A DNA stretch of 64,000 nt from Collybiopsis luxurians FD-317 M1. Its lineage: Eukaryota > Basidiomycota > Agaricomycetes > Agaricales > Omphalotaceae. This document shows positions 47,201 to 58,504 of this stretch, piece by piece. The stretch is taken from NCBI GenBank assembly GCA_000827265.1, contig KN834781.1:207406-271405 (forward strand), given 5' to 3'. The notes under the pieces are model-generated. The model had not been told where the DNA came from, did not search any database, and worked only from the letters and a program-made list of their open reading frames with translations. A program made the translations under genes and the position numbers. The first letter of the stretch is position 1. Every line of letters starts with the position of its first letter.

Positions 47201-48811
47201 AACGTCGTCGCCATCGACGAAGGTGAGGGCAAAGGCATAAGCGTCCCATTCCTCCCCATAGCCACAACCATCCCACCACCACCACCACTGGGCTGGGTAA
47301 CACTCAATGAAACAACAGACGCCCCAAGCCCCCCCGGCCTCGTCCCACTCACCCCCCCTCTAAGCCTCCTCATCAAGCTCGACGTAGAACTCAACGACGA
47401 CTTTGATTTCAACTTTCCATTCCCACTCCCATCTCCCCTCCCAGCCTCAACCTCTACATCCGCCTCTCCTTCACCAGCAGCTTTCAAACTCGACTCCTTA
47501 CGTCCCTTTATTTTCAAATCCATCGTACTCTTCCTCTTCATATCCTTCAAACTCTTCCTCGACCTCAACAACAACGACGTCGGAGACAAATCCTCCGCCA
47601 ACCAGACAGAGGAAAACGTTCCTTGGCCAAGGGGTCGGTTAAGTCTTAACGTAACGGGAACAGGGACGGGAGAAGCCGTGTTGGAATTGGAAACCGCGGT
47701 GGTATTAGTATTGGCATTGGTAGAGATATTGGAAGGACCGGTCGGAGGGTGGGTTACCCCGGACGTATGCGTATGATCGTTTGCATACTTCCTGTCAGCA
47801 CCCCGGTGAGAAGGCAAAAATGAACGGATAATCATCCCGGGGGCCAACTCTTCCTCGGCCGCTGCAGGATGCAAGAGACTGAGTTCAGATTCATGTGGAG
47901 CCACTTTCGTCATAGTCGCGCTCATATCTTGAGCAGCCTGCGATGCATGAAAAGAATGCGACGAGGTAGGCCTGGAAGGGTAAATCGATAAGGATAACGG
48001 TTGACCTAAACCCCCAACGGGCAGGGACAGGTGTGAGAATAACGAAGGGGAAGGTGACGTGGAGAGGACTTCTGCATCCGGCTCAGTTCCTAAACTGGCG
48101 ATACTGGATGCGGAAGGTAGGGTATCAAAAGGGTTAGATGGGGCAGCGGCTCGGGCAGGATTGAATACGAGCGAGGGAGGTTTTGGGGTGGGTTCACTGA
48201 GAACTTCGGGCGAGGATGGGCCGTTACTCTGGCCCAGTGTTCCTGATTCGGAATCAGATTTGGTGGATTCGGATTCGTCAGAGATAAACTCCTCTCTGAT
48301 TTCGGTAGGTGTAGGAGTAGAAGCAAAGGCGCCTGCTAGTGTTAATGGGCTCAAATGCGCGATATCTTGGTTGAGGTCCAAGTTGAGAAAGTTTCGCCTG
48401 TTTGGAGGAGGGGGAGGTTTAGGAGGTGAGAGAGAGGATTTGGTGGAGAAGAAATCGGCTGTTAGGGATCTGGGAGGTGCAGGCCTAGAGGAAATGGGGT
48501 GAAATTGTGCACAGAGTAGATTGGGTAAATGAATACCTTTCCCCGTCTTTGACATATTTGTTCGCGATGGACGCGGAAGAGCCTGTTTCCTCGACTATTT
48601 TGGGTTTCTTCGGGGGTAAAGGAGGACTGGGGGGAGTCATGGAAAAGGGCGAGGAGAAGAAGGCATGAGTTTTGCTCTGGGGGCTGACGGGAACGGGTGG
48701 GGGAGAGATTGAAGAAGACGAGGATACGTTTCCTTCTATTTCAGTAAAGAAGCGAGAGGTTGAAGGAGTTGGTGAACCACCACCAGCATGGGTTGGCTTT
48801 CGTAGAAGCAT
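44260..48811 (-). CDS. large Ser/Thr protein kinase with split N-lobe
   Basis: Model: 48811-48537, 48484-46357, 45992-45857, 45795-45700, 45641-44260; 1338 aa. The first ATG is at 48811. An N-terminal Ser/Pro-rich region of about 320 residues precedes the Gly-loop RPLGQGTFSSVWLAED. A low-complexity insertion of roughly 350 residues then separates it from the ATP-binding Lys (LVAVKLTSRG). The catalytic loop VHRDIKLEN, DFGLSR activation segment, TTRCGSEAYAAPEL and GVVLYTLVARSLPFGEG are intact, so it should be active. The APE-region pattern resembles fungal CAMK-like kinases. The C-terminal tail is acidic and Ser/Gly-rich, including an LG repeat encoded by a CCCAAA microsatellite. Intron 2 (46356-45993, 364 bp) is much longer than others. 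Substrates are unknown. Confidence 0.87.
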
Positions 48812-50527
48812 TCTGTTCAACCTAGCTTCTAGCACTGTAGATAACGTTGAACGTTTGACCGTGCCTGATCGTCAGGATTTTTGGTGCACTGGTCCCAGGT
48901 CGACGACGGAACGGGGCCAAGGCCAGAAAGAGAAAAACCAAAGGACAAACAAAGCCCAAAGGCTTTTATGGAATATGGTCAGCGGAGCACGTTATAAGAG
49001 GTAGTCGCGGTCAAAGGTTGAAATCATGATACCGCCTAAACGTGCGTTCCGGCCCGTACGGAGGTATGGGTCACGTTTTTCTCCGGATTTTCCCCTGGCT
49101 CTGCCACTTGGCACTGTGCCACAGTGCTGTACTCTTGATGCCTTCTGCCTGTCAGTAAAAGCGATACATATTAGCTTTGTCTTGAAAATGAATCAAAAAG
49201 GAAAATTCCAAAAAAGGAGAAAAAAAAAAGGAGAAAAAAAAAAGGTCGGAGTTCAAGAGCGTTCCATGCCCTAATTGGCTTCAGCACCAGTTCAGAGCTC
49301 ATTCTATACATGCTTCCAGCTACCTGAAAAATTCTTATTCTAAGTTTTTTTACTCGACCTGTGGTGCATTTTCTGCGTAATATAAGGTACTGAAATGGAA
49401 ACACGATTCCTATTCAATCAATTCAGCAAATCTGTCCGTAAAATGGTGCCGTGCTGTATATTCAGTATATTCGGAGCTCCCAGATTTTTTTGAGCCCGAG
49501 TTGAGGGGACTCGAGCAGGCTCAATGAATTATTTCCGAAATTGAAAAAGGAAATTCGTACGCATAACCAACTGGTCAATTTGAGTATTGAGCAATAAAAA
49601 ATCAAAACTGAACCAGTTTTTCTATGAGCCGAAATTGACAAGTTTGTCTTTCAAAGTTAAGTAGCAAAGGGGGTCGATACACTACGATTTGATTTCCTGA
49701 GCTTTTGGCAGGGAAATTAATTGAACTTAATCTTGATTACGGGATGACTGAGCAGACTGCGCTTCTCACTAACCTGAGCATCCCATCCTGCAGTTTACGC
49801 GTGAGCACAGGTCGAAAGCGGTGTCATCATACCAGGTTAGTAGTCCTCATGATGCAGAAAGGGGCCGACAAGTGCTGAGGAACAAGCTCGAAGTAGAGTA
49901 ATTCGCCTGTGGTTGTGATTACGGAATTCCTAGCCACTTTCCAACGCACAGCCGTGCAAAGTAATCCAAAGTCATTCCTATCTTTGACGGCATAAAACCA
50001 ATTTCAACTTCAATCAGGTCTCAGTTATGTACCTAGCATGGATGCGAAATGAAGTTTAATCACATTTCGGCTCTGAATACGCATATCGCTTTGCTGAACA
50101 TTGACATCCGAAATTTACTTTGCATTTTAGCACAGGAGCTCAACTCCGCGTCTGCACAGTCTGCGGCGTGCGGTTTGGGGGCCCTTCGTCTTGCTGACGA
50201 TACAAGGAGGAAATTTATGGCCCGAGCAAAGGCTCCTTCTTGTGCCCTTTTGTGGAATGCCATTTGTCATAAGTCAAAGTATCAAATGCAAGTACCTGAA
50301 TTGTCAGAAACAATTGCCATCTTCCGAGTGATAAGGAAACATTTAACTGGACTCGAGGGTGGGCACTTCAATTAACGGCTTCTCCAGTGCACAGTGCCTC
50401 TCCCATGGCCCAGAAAGCAGGTTGTTCAAGATTTCGTGCTTGATGCACCAAGATATCTGCTTGAGGGGCTGAGTCTGGATCAACCTCCACAGAGCTTGAC
50501 AACTCCGCTACACAATGCCACTGTTAT
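48812..50527. other. kinase promoter and spacer
   Basis: 48812-49155 is the 5' flank of the kinase gene and is duplicated at 53.6-54.0 kb. Beyond it, A-rich sequence (about 49210-49245) and short frames such as 50049-50375 (+) show no recognisable product. Confidence 0.55.
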
Positions 50528-50610
50528 TGTTCACAATCTTTGGTGCTACCAAATAAATGTTTGTGAACAATCCTTTGGTAACTACCAGTGACCACTTAAG
50601 ATCAAGCAGT

Positions 50611-50673
50611 GTTGCAGGCAGTTCCTGTTAGGGCTAGCTCTGCTAGCCCTAACATATGGGAACTGTCTGCAAC
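50611..50673. repeat. near-perfect hairpin
   Basis: Left arm GTTGCAGGCAGTTCC...TGTTAGGGCTAG pairs with right arm CTAGCCCTAACA...GGGAACTGTCTGCAAC across a 5-base loop (CTCTG). The right arm has a few extra bases (TAT) forming a bulge. The stem is about 27 bp. Confidence 0.85.
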
Positions 50674-50712
50674 ATTGCCAATAAATGGCTCTATCGGAGG
50701 GTCGGGTAGGTG

Positions 50713-50796
50713 GTTAGAGGGTTAGGGTTAGGGTTAGGGGTTAGGCGCACCCGCAAGGTGCTCGCGCGAAGCGCGGAAGGTTAGGGTTTAGGGTAG
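50713..50796 (+). repeat. interstitial telomere-like TTAGGG repeats
   Basis: GAGGGTTAGGGTTAGGGTTA runs within 50713-50745, and GGTTAGGGTTTAGGG recurs at 50779-50796. Between them are two small GC-rich palindromes (GCACCCGCAAGGTGC and CGCGCGAAGCGCG). TTAGGG is the telomere unit of most filamentous fungi. Confidence 0.8.
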
Positions 50797-50894
50797 TTAC
50801 ATCTAATCTTATCTATTTTAGGATGGCCTCGACTGGTGCGACCAAAGGATTGTGCACAAACAATCATTTGGTAGCACCAGTCAAATTGTGCACA

Positions 50895-51272
50895 ATATCT
50901 GTCGCAGGGGCTCACTCCGCACAGGTGAGCCATAACGCTAAACAACGTTCTCTGCAAAGCGAAGGAGCCGGGCAATGTCCAATTCAATCCACTTCGTATC
51001 GTTTTCCATGGATTTCGGCATCGATATCGGACCTGAATCCCTTCCGATTTTTTAAAAATATGACGTATTAGAGTTTGTCAGCAAACCATTTTCCGACTCA
51101 TTTTTACATTCAGTTGAGTTGAAATTTGTAGCAAAATAAATTGATTCTGGGTTGGAAAACGGTTTGCTGACAAGCGCCGACTTCGCGGCTGACCCCTCCA
51201 AATCTCAGGCCATGGGACTGGTAAGTATATTTAGTGTAAGTTTTCTTGAATCCTCTTTTGCTTTCATCCACC
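50895..51272. other. spacer before the tandem gene array
   Basis: No gene recognised. Contains the presumed promoter of the first array member. Imperfect copies of CAGCAAACC/GGTTTGCTGAC near 51079 and 51161 are inverted relative to one another. Confidence 0.4.
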
Positions 51273-52017
51273 ATGCCCTCTTCTCATCCTCAGAACGGAC
51301 CTCCTGCCACTGACTCTTACACTGCTGCAACCTTCGTAGCTTCCAGTGGCAAAATCAAGGATAGTTCCTTCGCAGCTGGCGAACTTGTGGCACCCACTGG
51401 TCATCCACTCCCTCCGCCACTCCGTCACAATTCAACACCTGCCTCCGTTGTCAACCATCATTATAAGGGTATATCGCTGTCACACGGCTCCAACCCTGAC
51501 ATCTCGAGTAGTCAATTCCTGGCGGGCCAAACAGTGCTATACGAGCCCGACAACACCCGCCGTCGTGCATCCACACCTCATGCAAGTGGCAATAGTTGTA
51601 AGTATTTATGAATTATCTCTCAGTTTTTCAAGTCCTTTTTTTTTTTTGATTGTGACTATCGTAGATAACAATTAACAATATCAAAAATATTACGACATTA
51701 GGTTCGCTACATTACCCTCACCCTCCCTAAACCCTGCAATGCGTGAACTACGAGGTTTAGAGCCATATGCCCCCCCTCCAAAGTACGAATCGACTAGCTT
51801 CCCTGAGCAGCATCTGTTGGACCAGGGTCCGGCTGGCATTTATCATCATCACCTAGAACCAGAAGTGTATCTTAAAGAAGGACTCCAGTGGCAGACGCAA
51901 ATGCAGCAGCATCTGCCGCCGTGGACAGAGCAGGATAGGTTCAGAGAAGATGAGAATGAGAATGAGAATGGGAATGAGGATGAGGATGTTGTGATGGGAG
52001 AGGTTGAAGGGTCATAA
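51273..52017 (+). pseudogene. array member 1: divergent paralog with in-frame stop
   Basis: Exon 1 is 51273-51597 (phase-1 end, GTAAGT donor). The family-like acceptor at 51661-51664 (TATCGTAG) opens an exon that starts YNN, meets TAA at 51673-51675, then stays open to 52017 in the same frame. It ends in an acidic tail EDEDVVMGEVEGS, similar to the EVEDVEM tail of its neighbours. The N-terminal part has SSGKIKDSSFAAGE and SSSQFLAGQTV, weakly recalling the family block. With the alternative acceptor at 51701 the protein would simply end at 51730. So it is either a pseudogene or a truncated member. Function is unknown. Confidence 0.5.
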
Positions 52018-52437
52018 GCCCGAAGTCGTATGTGTTTAGCAAGTGCTCTCCCGAGGTTTGCTCCATGGTCCGGCCGTTCCCCGCTTGTTATGGATACGCG
52101 TTGTGTGCGTCACCTTCTCTTGTATTCCCTCACCTTGTATGTATTATATATGATTAACATAACTCGTAGCCAATCCTGTTTCACTATCTTTTATCCTAGC
52201 ACTTCCTGTCACTGTATTACCGTACATTCTCTTCTATCTTCTGCCTTCTGACAATGAAAGATTTTTTAACAAGCTGCCATGCACCGCAGCGGAGCAGTGC
52301 TTTCGAAGTCTCGGGGTTCTAAGGAGTCGGACGGTACGACTCCGACTCCTTGTTTAAGTCAAAACATAGTGCTCCCTATGACTGTCACCTACACCAAATC
52401 TAGAGGTCAATCACGAAAAATGTGTGTCCACTCCGAA
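52018..52437. other. 3' flank of array member 1
   Basis: No gene recognised. Contains a short inverted pair GGAGTCGGACG/CGACTCC near 52323-52348. Confidence 0.4.
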
Positions 52438-53546
52438 ATCAGAACGCTTTGGACTATATATAAGCCTCAAAATCCCACACTACATACATAAATGTAAACG
52501 ACCAACAAACGATGACAGAATAGAGAAAAGTACCAGCGATCCGAGGAGCCAGTCGAGACCTATACATTCGAAAATAGGTACAGCTGATTTATATAGGGCA
52601 TCGATACCACTGAGAGTACATGCTGAATGAAGACAAAAGTCCAGAATGTCATGTCATACCGAAGAACACCAATGTAGAATCAACTACAGAGAAACTTGCC
52701 GGGCGGCCTTGTGCCGAAATTCGAGTGCCCCAAGCCACGTAAGGAGCAAGTAGGATTCCAATACCAATACCAATGCGCTTGGACGTAAGGCGAGATGGGC
52801 CAAGTTCATGTTCACCAAAAATATCACTGTGACTGGCACAGAGTCGGATTATCGGTATTAGGATTTCATTTAACGGAACAGCTTTCACACTCTCGTGAAC
52901 TTGAAATGGTTCCCTAGTGCCACAATCGACTTTGTGAGCGGCTCGTGGCAGTATGCGCATTGTAAAAGATTAATGCCAACAGAGCGCTCAGACTCAAGAA
53001 TTTTTTGTGTTTCATCCAAGAGCATTTATCCTGAGTGTATGATCGTAGTGAGCAACCTGAGAGGAAGGCGAAAATTAGAAATGTATTCAAAAAAGAAGGA
53101 AAGAACTGTTTCACATAGCTGATCGCAGCGGGCCACCGCATGAAAAGTCTCTCAGCATTCCGAGCTGGGCTCTGTCGTTCACAGCCTGTGTATTCAATAA
53201 GTGGATTCGCATCCCTCAAATCTTGGACAGTCGTCGTCATGAGATCGCGGGAGCAAGCTTCAATGACTCTATTCATTCTCGTAGAGTATTTCACATTCAG
53301 AATGAGGTATTGAAACGTCCACGGACCTGTGCTGGGGTAGTTAAGCTCTTTGAGTCAGATGCTATTGGTGTCGCAATTTTCAAAGCAGCATTCATGATCA
53401 AACATTTGAGGTAGACCAACGGATGACTAGAGCATTTACTACGTTCGAAAACTGTCTTAGGGAGCTGGAGGTCCGAAATTGTGGCTTTAGGATGTGTCCT
53501 CTGCATAGGTTCCATAAGTTCCTGAGGTTTCGTGGTTTCCACTGAT
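52438..53546 (-). pseudogene. truncated copy of the F-box gene 3' end
   Basis: This segment is a diverged copy of about 15426-16545, the last part of exon 6, exons 7 and 8, and the 3' flank of the 15.6-18.2 kb F-box gene. Matching pieces include MTTTVQDLRDANPLIEYTGC, MRWPAAISY and SHSDIFGEHEL. Intron sequences are retained, so the copy arose from DNA and not from mRNA. Frameshifts, including a repeated ACCAAT, and the missing 5' two thirds make it non-functional. It ends abruptly within exon 6 at about 53546. Confidence 0.88.
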
Positions 53547-53975
53547 CCATGCGTTTCCTTCTATTTCAGAGAGATTGAAGAAGTTGGTGAACCACCACCA
53601 GCATGAGTTGGTTTTCGTAGAAGCATTCTGTTCGACCTAGCTTCTAGTAGGTGACGTTGAGCGTTTGACCGTGCCTGATCGTCAGGATTTTGGGTACACT
53701 GGCCCCGAGTTGACGACGGAACGGGGCCAAGGTCAGAAAGAGAGAACCAAAGGACAAACAAAGCCCAAAGGCTTTCATAGATTATCACGTTATTGGAGGC
53801 AGTCGCGGTGAAAGGTTGAAATCATGATCTGGGTCCCGGCTTCGGCATTATCCGGCCCGTCCGGAGGCATAGGTCACTTTTCTCCAGAATTTCCCCGGAC
53901 ATCTCGGCTTCCGGCGCTGCGCCACATTGCTGTGCTCTTCTGGAATCTGTCTTCTGCCTGTCGATGAAGTTTCTT
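53547..53975 (-). pseudogene. copy of the large kinase promoter and first codons
   Basis: Diverged copy of about 48723-49155: the first codons (MLLRKPTHAGGGSPT, then a stop after about 19 codons), the 5' UTR and the promoter region of the kinase gene at 44-49 kb. It joins the F-box fragment directly, with perhaps 2-3 bp of shared sequence (around GCGTTTCC) at the junction. The copied promoter region lies only about 300 bp upstream of array member 2, which reads the other way. Confidence 0.87.
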
Positions 53976-54257
53976 TCTGCGGAAAGTTGTGAACACTGCA
54001 TCGCAGCAGGGCGGTGCACTCAAATTCCAAAGACCTTTTCTATCAACACCTTTCTATGCGTTCATTGGTAAGAAAAAGCGATAAACTCTGAACTTACGAG
54101 TACATGATTGACTGCTTTGTTCCCCACTTGGGTAACTCACGGCGCCAATCTTTTTCTTTAATTGCCATCGTTTGTCACTTATAATAAAGTTCAGCTGATC
54201 CCCATTAGATCCACTCCCCAGGTCGTCTCTCTTCTTCATCCCACACCCTCACTCACA
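53976..54257. other. promoter and 5' UTR of array member 2
   Basis: Pyrimidine-rich leader (CGTCTCTCTTCTTCATCCC) just upstream of the ATG at 54258. No other feature. Confidence 0.4.
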
Positions 54258-55720
54258 ATGTCCGGTCCTCCTTTCGCCCCAAACTCCAGCGTCGACGACG
54301 CTGGAAAATCTCCTGTAGTCCCTCCTCACACTAGATCCGCTCCCCCAACAACCACCGTCTACTCTGGCGCATTCTTCTCAGGCGCCCACCACTTCGATAT
54401 CCAAGGTGGCGAATTCTCATCCGCCCAAACCATGCATAAAACCATCCACAACGACAACTCATACAGGAGCAACTTCGGTAACACTCGCAATGACGACTAT
54501 CGTGGATCGACTCACTATACAAACAACTATCAGGGCGATTACAGTATGTCTTTTTTCGATCATCTTCATTCCAATTTTGACTCTTATCCATTATCGCAGG
54601 CGATAACCGCAACTACCGATCACAAAACACTAGACTAGGATACAACAATATGGCATGTACGTCCCCCTTCCAGCTTAATCCCCGTCATACCACCTAACTG
54701 GATTCCACTCCCACACTACTTTCTTAATTCACACTAGTATCCTCCGGACGCAGCGGAAGAGGCCGAGGTTACTACGACAACTACGATGATTACGGCGATG
54801 AAGAATACTACTCCTACAACCGGGGCTCAACGTACTCCCAACGAGGCCGTGGCCAAAATCGAGTCCGATACGGTCCTGGTCCAGATTTCTCTCGCTGGCG
54901 AGATGACGACAGCGACGAACCCCGAATGATCGAATCCCGCGAAGCTATTCGTCAACGCGACCGCAACCAAGGGCTCGGGTTCGATGACCTATACACCCAA
55001 GATGCCTTCCCTCCCCCTAGAAGAGCAAACAGAAGCAACAGCGAGCGAGAACCAGAACTCGAACCCATATCTTCTAGTCGGGCTGCTGCGCCTTACCAGC
55101 AGGAACCAAAATCGTATGCGTACGAGCTAGACCAAGACGACGGAGAACGTGGGCAGGGACAGGGACAACGACAACAGCAGCGTCGCCCGATGTACGGCCT
55201 TGGTTCTTCCTCCGGTTTCGGTTCCGGTCCTGGTCCCAGTTCGGGTGACGACTACGACGCCGGCGCCTACCTCACCCCATTCACCTCCTCCCCTCGAGCA
55301 ACCGGACTTGCCGGACCTCCAAGAGCAAACACTAACCCGTTCCGCGCCGCTTCAGTCCCCAATCCAATGTCCAGGTCTATGTCCGGCACCCCTGCTGCTG
55401 GTCCTAGCCCTGGTCCCGGACCCAACTCCAGGACCCCTTGGACGGCACCGCGCGGGGCTGGGACTGGGGCTGGGGCCGGGACTGGAGCTGGACGTGGATC
55501 CCCGGTTCCGCCGCACCCACAGCAGCTACCGCGGAGGGGGATGACGATCCAGGAGGTTGAGGATGTTGAGATGAGGGGTCCCGGTAGTGACGGTGACGGT
55601 TACAGTTACGGTGAGGGCGAGGGCGAAGGGGATGAGGACGAAGAGAGGGAACATCCTTCGACGTTGCGGCGTTTTCCTAGAGCGGAACCGCCTACAAGGT
55701 CGTATACGACTAGGTCGTGA
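54258..55720 (+). CDS. array member 2: Arg/Gly-rich orphan-family protein
   Basis: Three exons (54258-54543, 54600-54656, 54738-55720), 441 aa, all introns phase 1. The N-terminal block has GAFFSGAHHFDIQGGEF, then DNSYRSNFGNTRNDDYRGST and HYTNNYQGDYS. The short exon 2 encodes DNRNYRSQN. Exon 3 begins SSGRSGRGRGYYDNYDDY and is disordered: Arg/Gly, Gln-rich, Pro/Gly/Ser-rich, with conserved blocks FSRWRDD, MIESREAIRQRDRN, NPFRAASVPNPMSRSMSG, MTIQEVEDVEM and a final RSYTTRS. There is no signal peptide or membrane segment. I do not recognise the family. RG/RGG stretches suggest RNA or partner binding, which is inference only. Confidence 0.8.
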
Positions 55721-57158
55721 TGTAAGTCGATTTAATTTTTTTTTAAATATTATTGCTGTTAGCGTTGATCTGATGAGGGTTTTCATTTATTCAGGTCGAT
55801 CTTGTATTGGTACTTAAATTTGTTATCAAATTTGCAATGCCGCGCGGTGCAGTGCGGTGCGGACAGGTATGGGGAAAGGATAAGGACGCGGAAGGGGACG
55901 CGGATGGATAGATAGACGGGGTGTGCACTGTGCACTGTGCAACATAATGAGCTGGCGATTCGCATGATATGACATAACATATATATGGTCTGGAATCTGG
56001 ATATATATTGTATGGTGTACTATACTCTTAACGATCTTAGCCACCCTGGGCTGCCAGTGGGGTGGGTGTTATTGTCGTTGTTGTTGCTATACTTATATGT
56101 ATGTACCACGATGTGTGTATGTACGTACGTTCTATACTCGCTACTCAATCTATACCAGTTTACGAGTCTGCTTTTGGTTGATGAAGGTTCTCAGAGAGAG
56201 GCTCAGAGTATGCTCTGCCGCCGTCCCGTTATCCGCATGATCGTCAACGGATCCATCCCATCGACGCCTCCTCCGGGACTGTCACCAATCCATCGATATT
56301 CGATATCATGATAGCTCGTTCGTATGATCAATAGCCATAGTCATGATGTTGATAGTCTTGCTGTCGCTGCAGGTGAATTGCCGACACAACCTAGTGTGCT
56401 CAGAACGGCAAAACAAAAAAAAAAAAAAAAGTAGTACTTAAGTAGGGTTTTCATGAAATTGCTGAGCGTTTGATCAAATGGATACTAAGATAGATGGATA
56501 ATATAAGTAGATAGATACACGGCTCCGCCCCAGGCTGAAGCGGCCATGACTGGACGCGCGCAGAAAAAAAAGGGAGAATGAGAACTTGATATACGACTCA
56601 GCCTCAGCCAGGACTGCGTCATCCGAAATTGAACGTTTGAACAGGAGACCTGTGGCAAAACTTGACAATTGGAATCTGATATGCAAAGCGAATGGGATGA
56701 CTACTTCGCTATCACCCCGGCGGAGGCAGCATCAATCGTTGGGAAAGGTAATTTTTGGATATGAGAGCTGTCGTATATCAGTGTTTATCTGATTCCATCA
56801 TACTTGTGATTCAATGCCTCGTCCTCACTCCCTCCACTCCTTCCGTTTCTCCCCCCCCTTCAATCTTACCAAGGCGCCGATTACCCAACTAAAGCAACCC
56901 GTACTCCCTACCACCATTATCCACTTGATATCCTGGGCGTCCAAGTTGACGTAGGTATTGCTCCCGAGAGTCTGCCCAGGACAGCCTCGAGCCTCGGTAG
57001 GTTCGGAGATCACGAACTATGTTCCTAATTGCGCATAAAGGTGTTAAAGTGCTTGTTGCTTTATCTTCAGGCGCTAACGCCTCTATTTTTTCTCTCATAT
57101 ATTAATGTTCATCTTCACCTGATCTGTCCTCGCTCTGTCCTTTGTCCCCCCACCCACA
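55721..57158. other. spacer with a probable 3'-UTR intron
   Basis: Just after the stop, GTAAGT at about 55721 and TTTATTCAG before GTCGATCTTG at about 55795 form a likely 3'-UTR intron; array members 3 and 4 have the same arrangement. The rest has an A-run near 56410 and no gene. Confidence 0.5.
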
Positions 57159-58504
57159 ATGGCCACTCCCCCTTATACCCCCTCCTCTCAAGGCTACCCG
57201 GGTGACGAAGACCACCCATCCCTTCGCCATCGCCATTCCGCACCCCCCGCTGTGAACTACTTCTCCGGCACCTTCTCCGGCGCCCACGGCTTTCAAATGA
57301 CGAATCCTAGTTTCTTCAATGACCCAGCCGATGCGTACAATACCCATACCACCGATAGGTCACATATGAGCAACTTTAATAACACCCGCAATACAGATTT
57401 TCGTGGATCAACGCATTATACGAATACTTTCCAGGGCGACTATAGTTAGTATTTTGTTGCGCTTTTTTGTTGGATTGTTGTTATCAACTGTCGTATGCTT
57501 ACTACCTAGATGATAATCGTCAATCAAGATCCCAAAATTACACCGCAGGTACGTTCTCGCTACCCTACTCGCACTCCGTCCTTCCAACACTTATCTCTAC
57601 CTAATTTATTCTACTAGTTTTTCCCGAACACGGCGGCGGAGGTCAAGGCCATCACAATCCATTCTCCGGAGTCAATGACCACAACCCCAGTCGAATCAAC
57701 ACCGCAGGACCTCCTCGTCGACGAGACGACAACGGTGGAATGATCAGATCACGCGAAACCGTCCCTCAAAGAGAGCAACACTGGGGGCCGGCATTCGATT
57801 CTTCTACCCAGTCTCCAATTAACACCGGTCCAGGTGTCTCTCGCTGGCGAGAGGACGACGACGATAGGATGGTCAGATCACGCGAAGCCGTTCCTCAGAG
57901 AGAGCAAGACTGGGGGTTAACATTCGATTCTACCCGTTCTCAAAACCAGTCGTCCGGTTCCAGAAGAACAAGTAGAGGCAGTAGTAGCGGACGAGGTATG
58001 GGACCACAACCGATATCAACGACGTACGGTCAGGCCGGTGCGCCTCAGCGGTTGTATTCTCATCCTGAAGAAGAACAACAACAACACTGGCAGGAACAGC
58101 GTCAGCCGCCGTACAGTGCTGGTGCCCCTTCGAGTCCTCGTCCCAGTTTCGGTTTCGGTTCAGGTGACAACTACACTCCCAATGCACCCACGGTATCAAG
58201 ACACAACCCATTCCGCGCTGCTTCTGTCCCGAATCCAGTATCTAGGTCCATGTCAGGTGGTGATAGCGGACCAAGTCCTGGTCGTAGTAATGGTGCTGGC
58301 CCTAGCTCCAGGAACCCTTGGACGGCACAGCCCAGGACTGCGCGTGGAGTGCCATCGCCGCGGGTTATACCTGAAGAAAACGAGGACGTTGAGATGATGA
58401 GTCCTGAAGAGTACGAAGCTGCGGAGGGTAGGAGAAATCCTTGGGAGGGATCTGGACCAGGACGTTTCAATCCGAGACCGGATCGATCGTATACCACTGG
58501 GTGA
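57159..58504 (+). CDS. array member 3: orphan-family paralog
   Basis: Three exons (57159-57444, 57510-57548, 57618-58504), 403 aa, phase-1 introns, exon 1 the same length (286 nt) as in member 2. The N-terminal block is diverged in its centre (TFSGAHGFQMTNPSFFNDPA) but keeps SNFNNTRNTDFRGSTHYTN and FQGDY. Exon 2 is shorter, encoding DNRQSRSQNYTA. Exon 3 lacks the RGRG run but carries an internal repeat: MIRSRETVPQREQHWG and MVRSREAVPQREQDWG. It shares HNPFRAASVPNPVSRSMSGG, a VEMMSPEEYEAAEG block and a C-terminal RPDRSYTTG with its neighbours. Cytosolic or nuclear by lack of sorting signals; function unknown. Confidence 0.8.

Larger units (their letters stand above)
50528..50894. mobile_element. 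fold-back element with telomere-like core
   Basis: Inverted repeats of about 62 bp (50528-50589 and 50832-50894) share TGGTGCTACCAAAT, TGTTTGTG and ACAATCCTTTGGT in opposite orientation. Inside lie a strong hairpin (50611-50637 against 50643-50673) and a TTAGGG-rich block. There is no coding capacity, so it could be a non-autonomous DNA element. No target-site duplication was confirmed. Confidence 0.6.
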
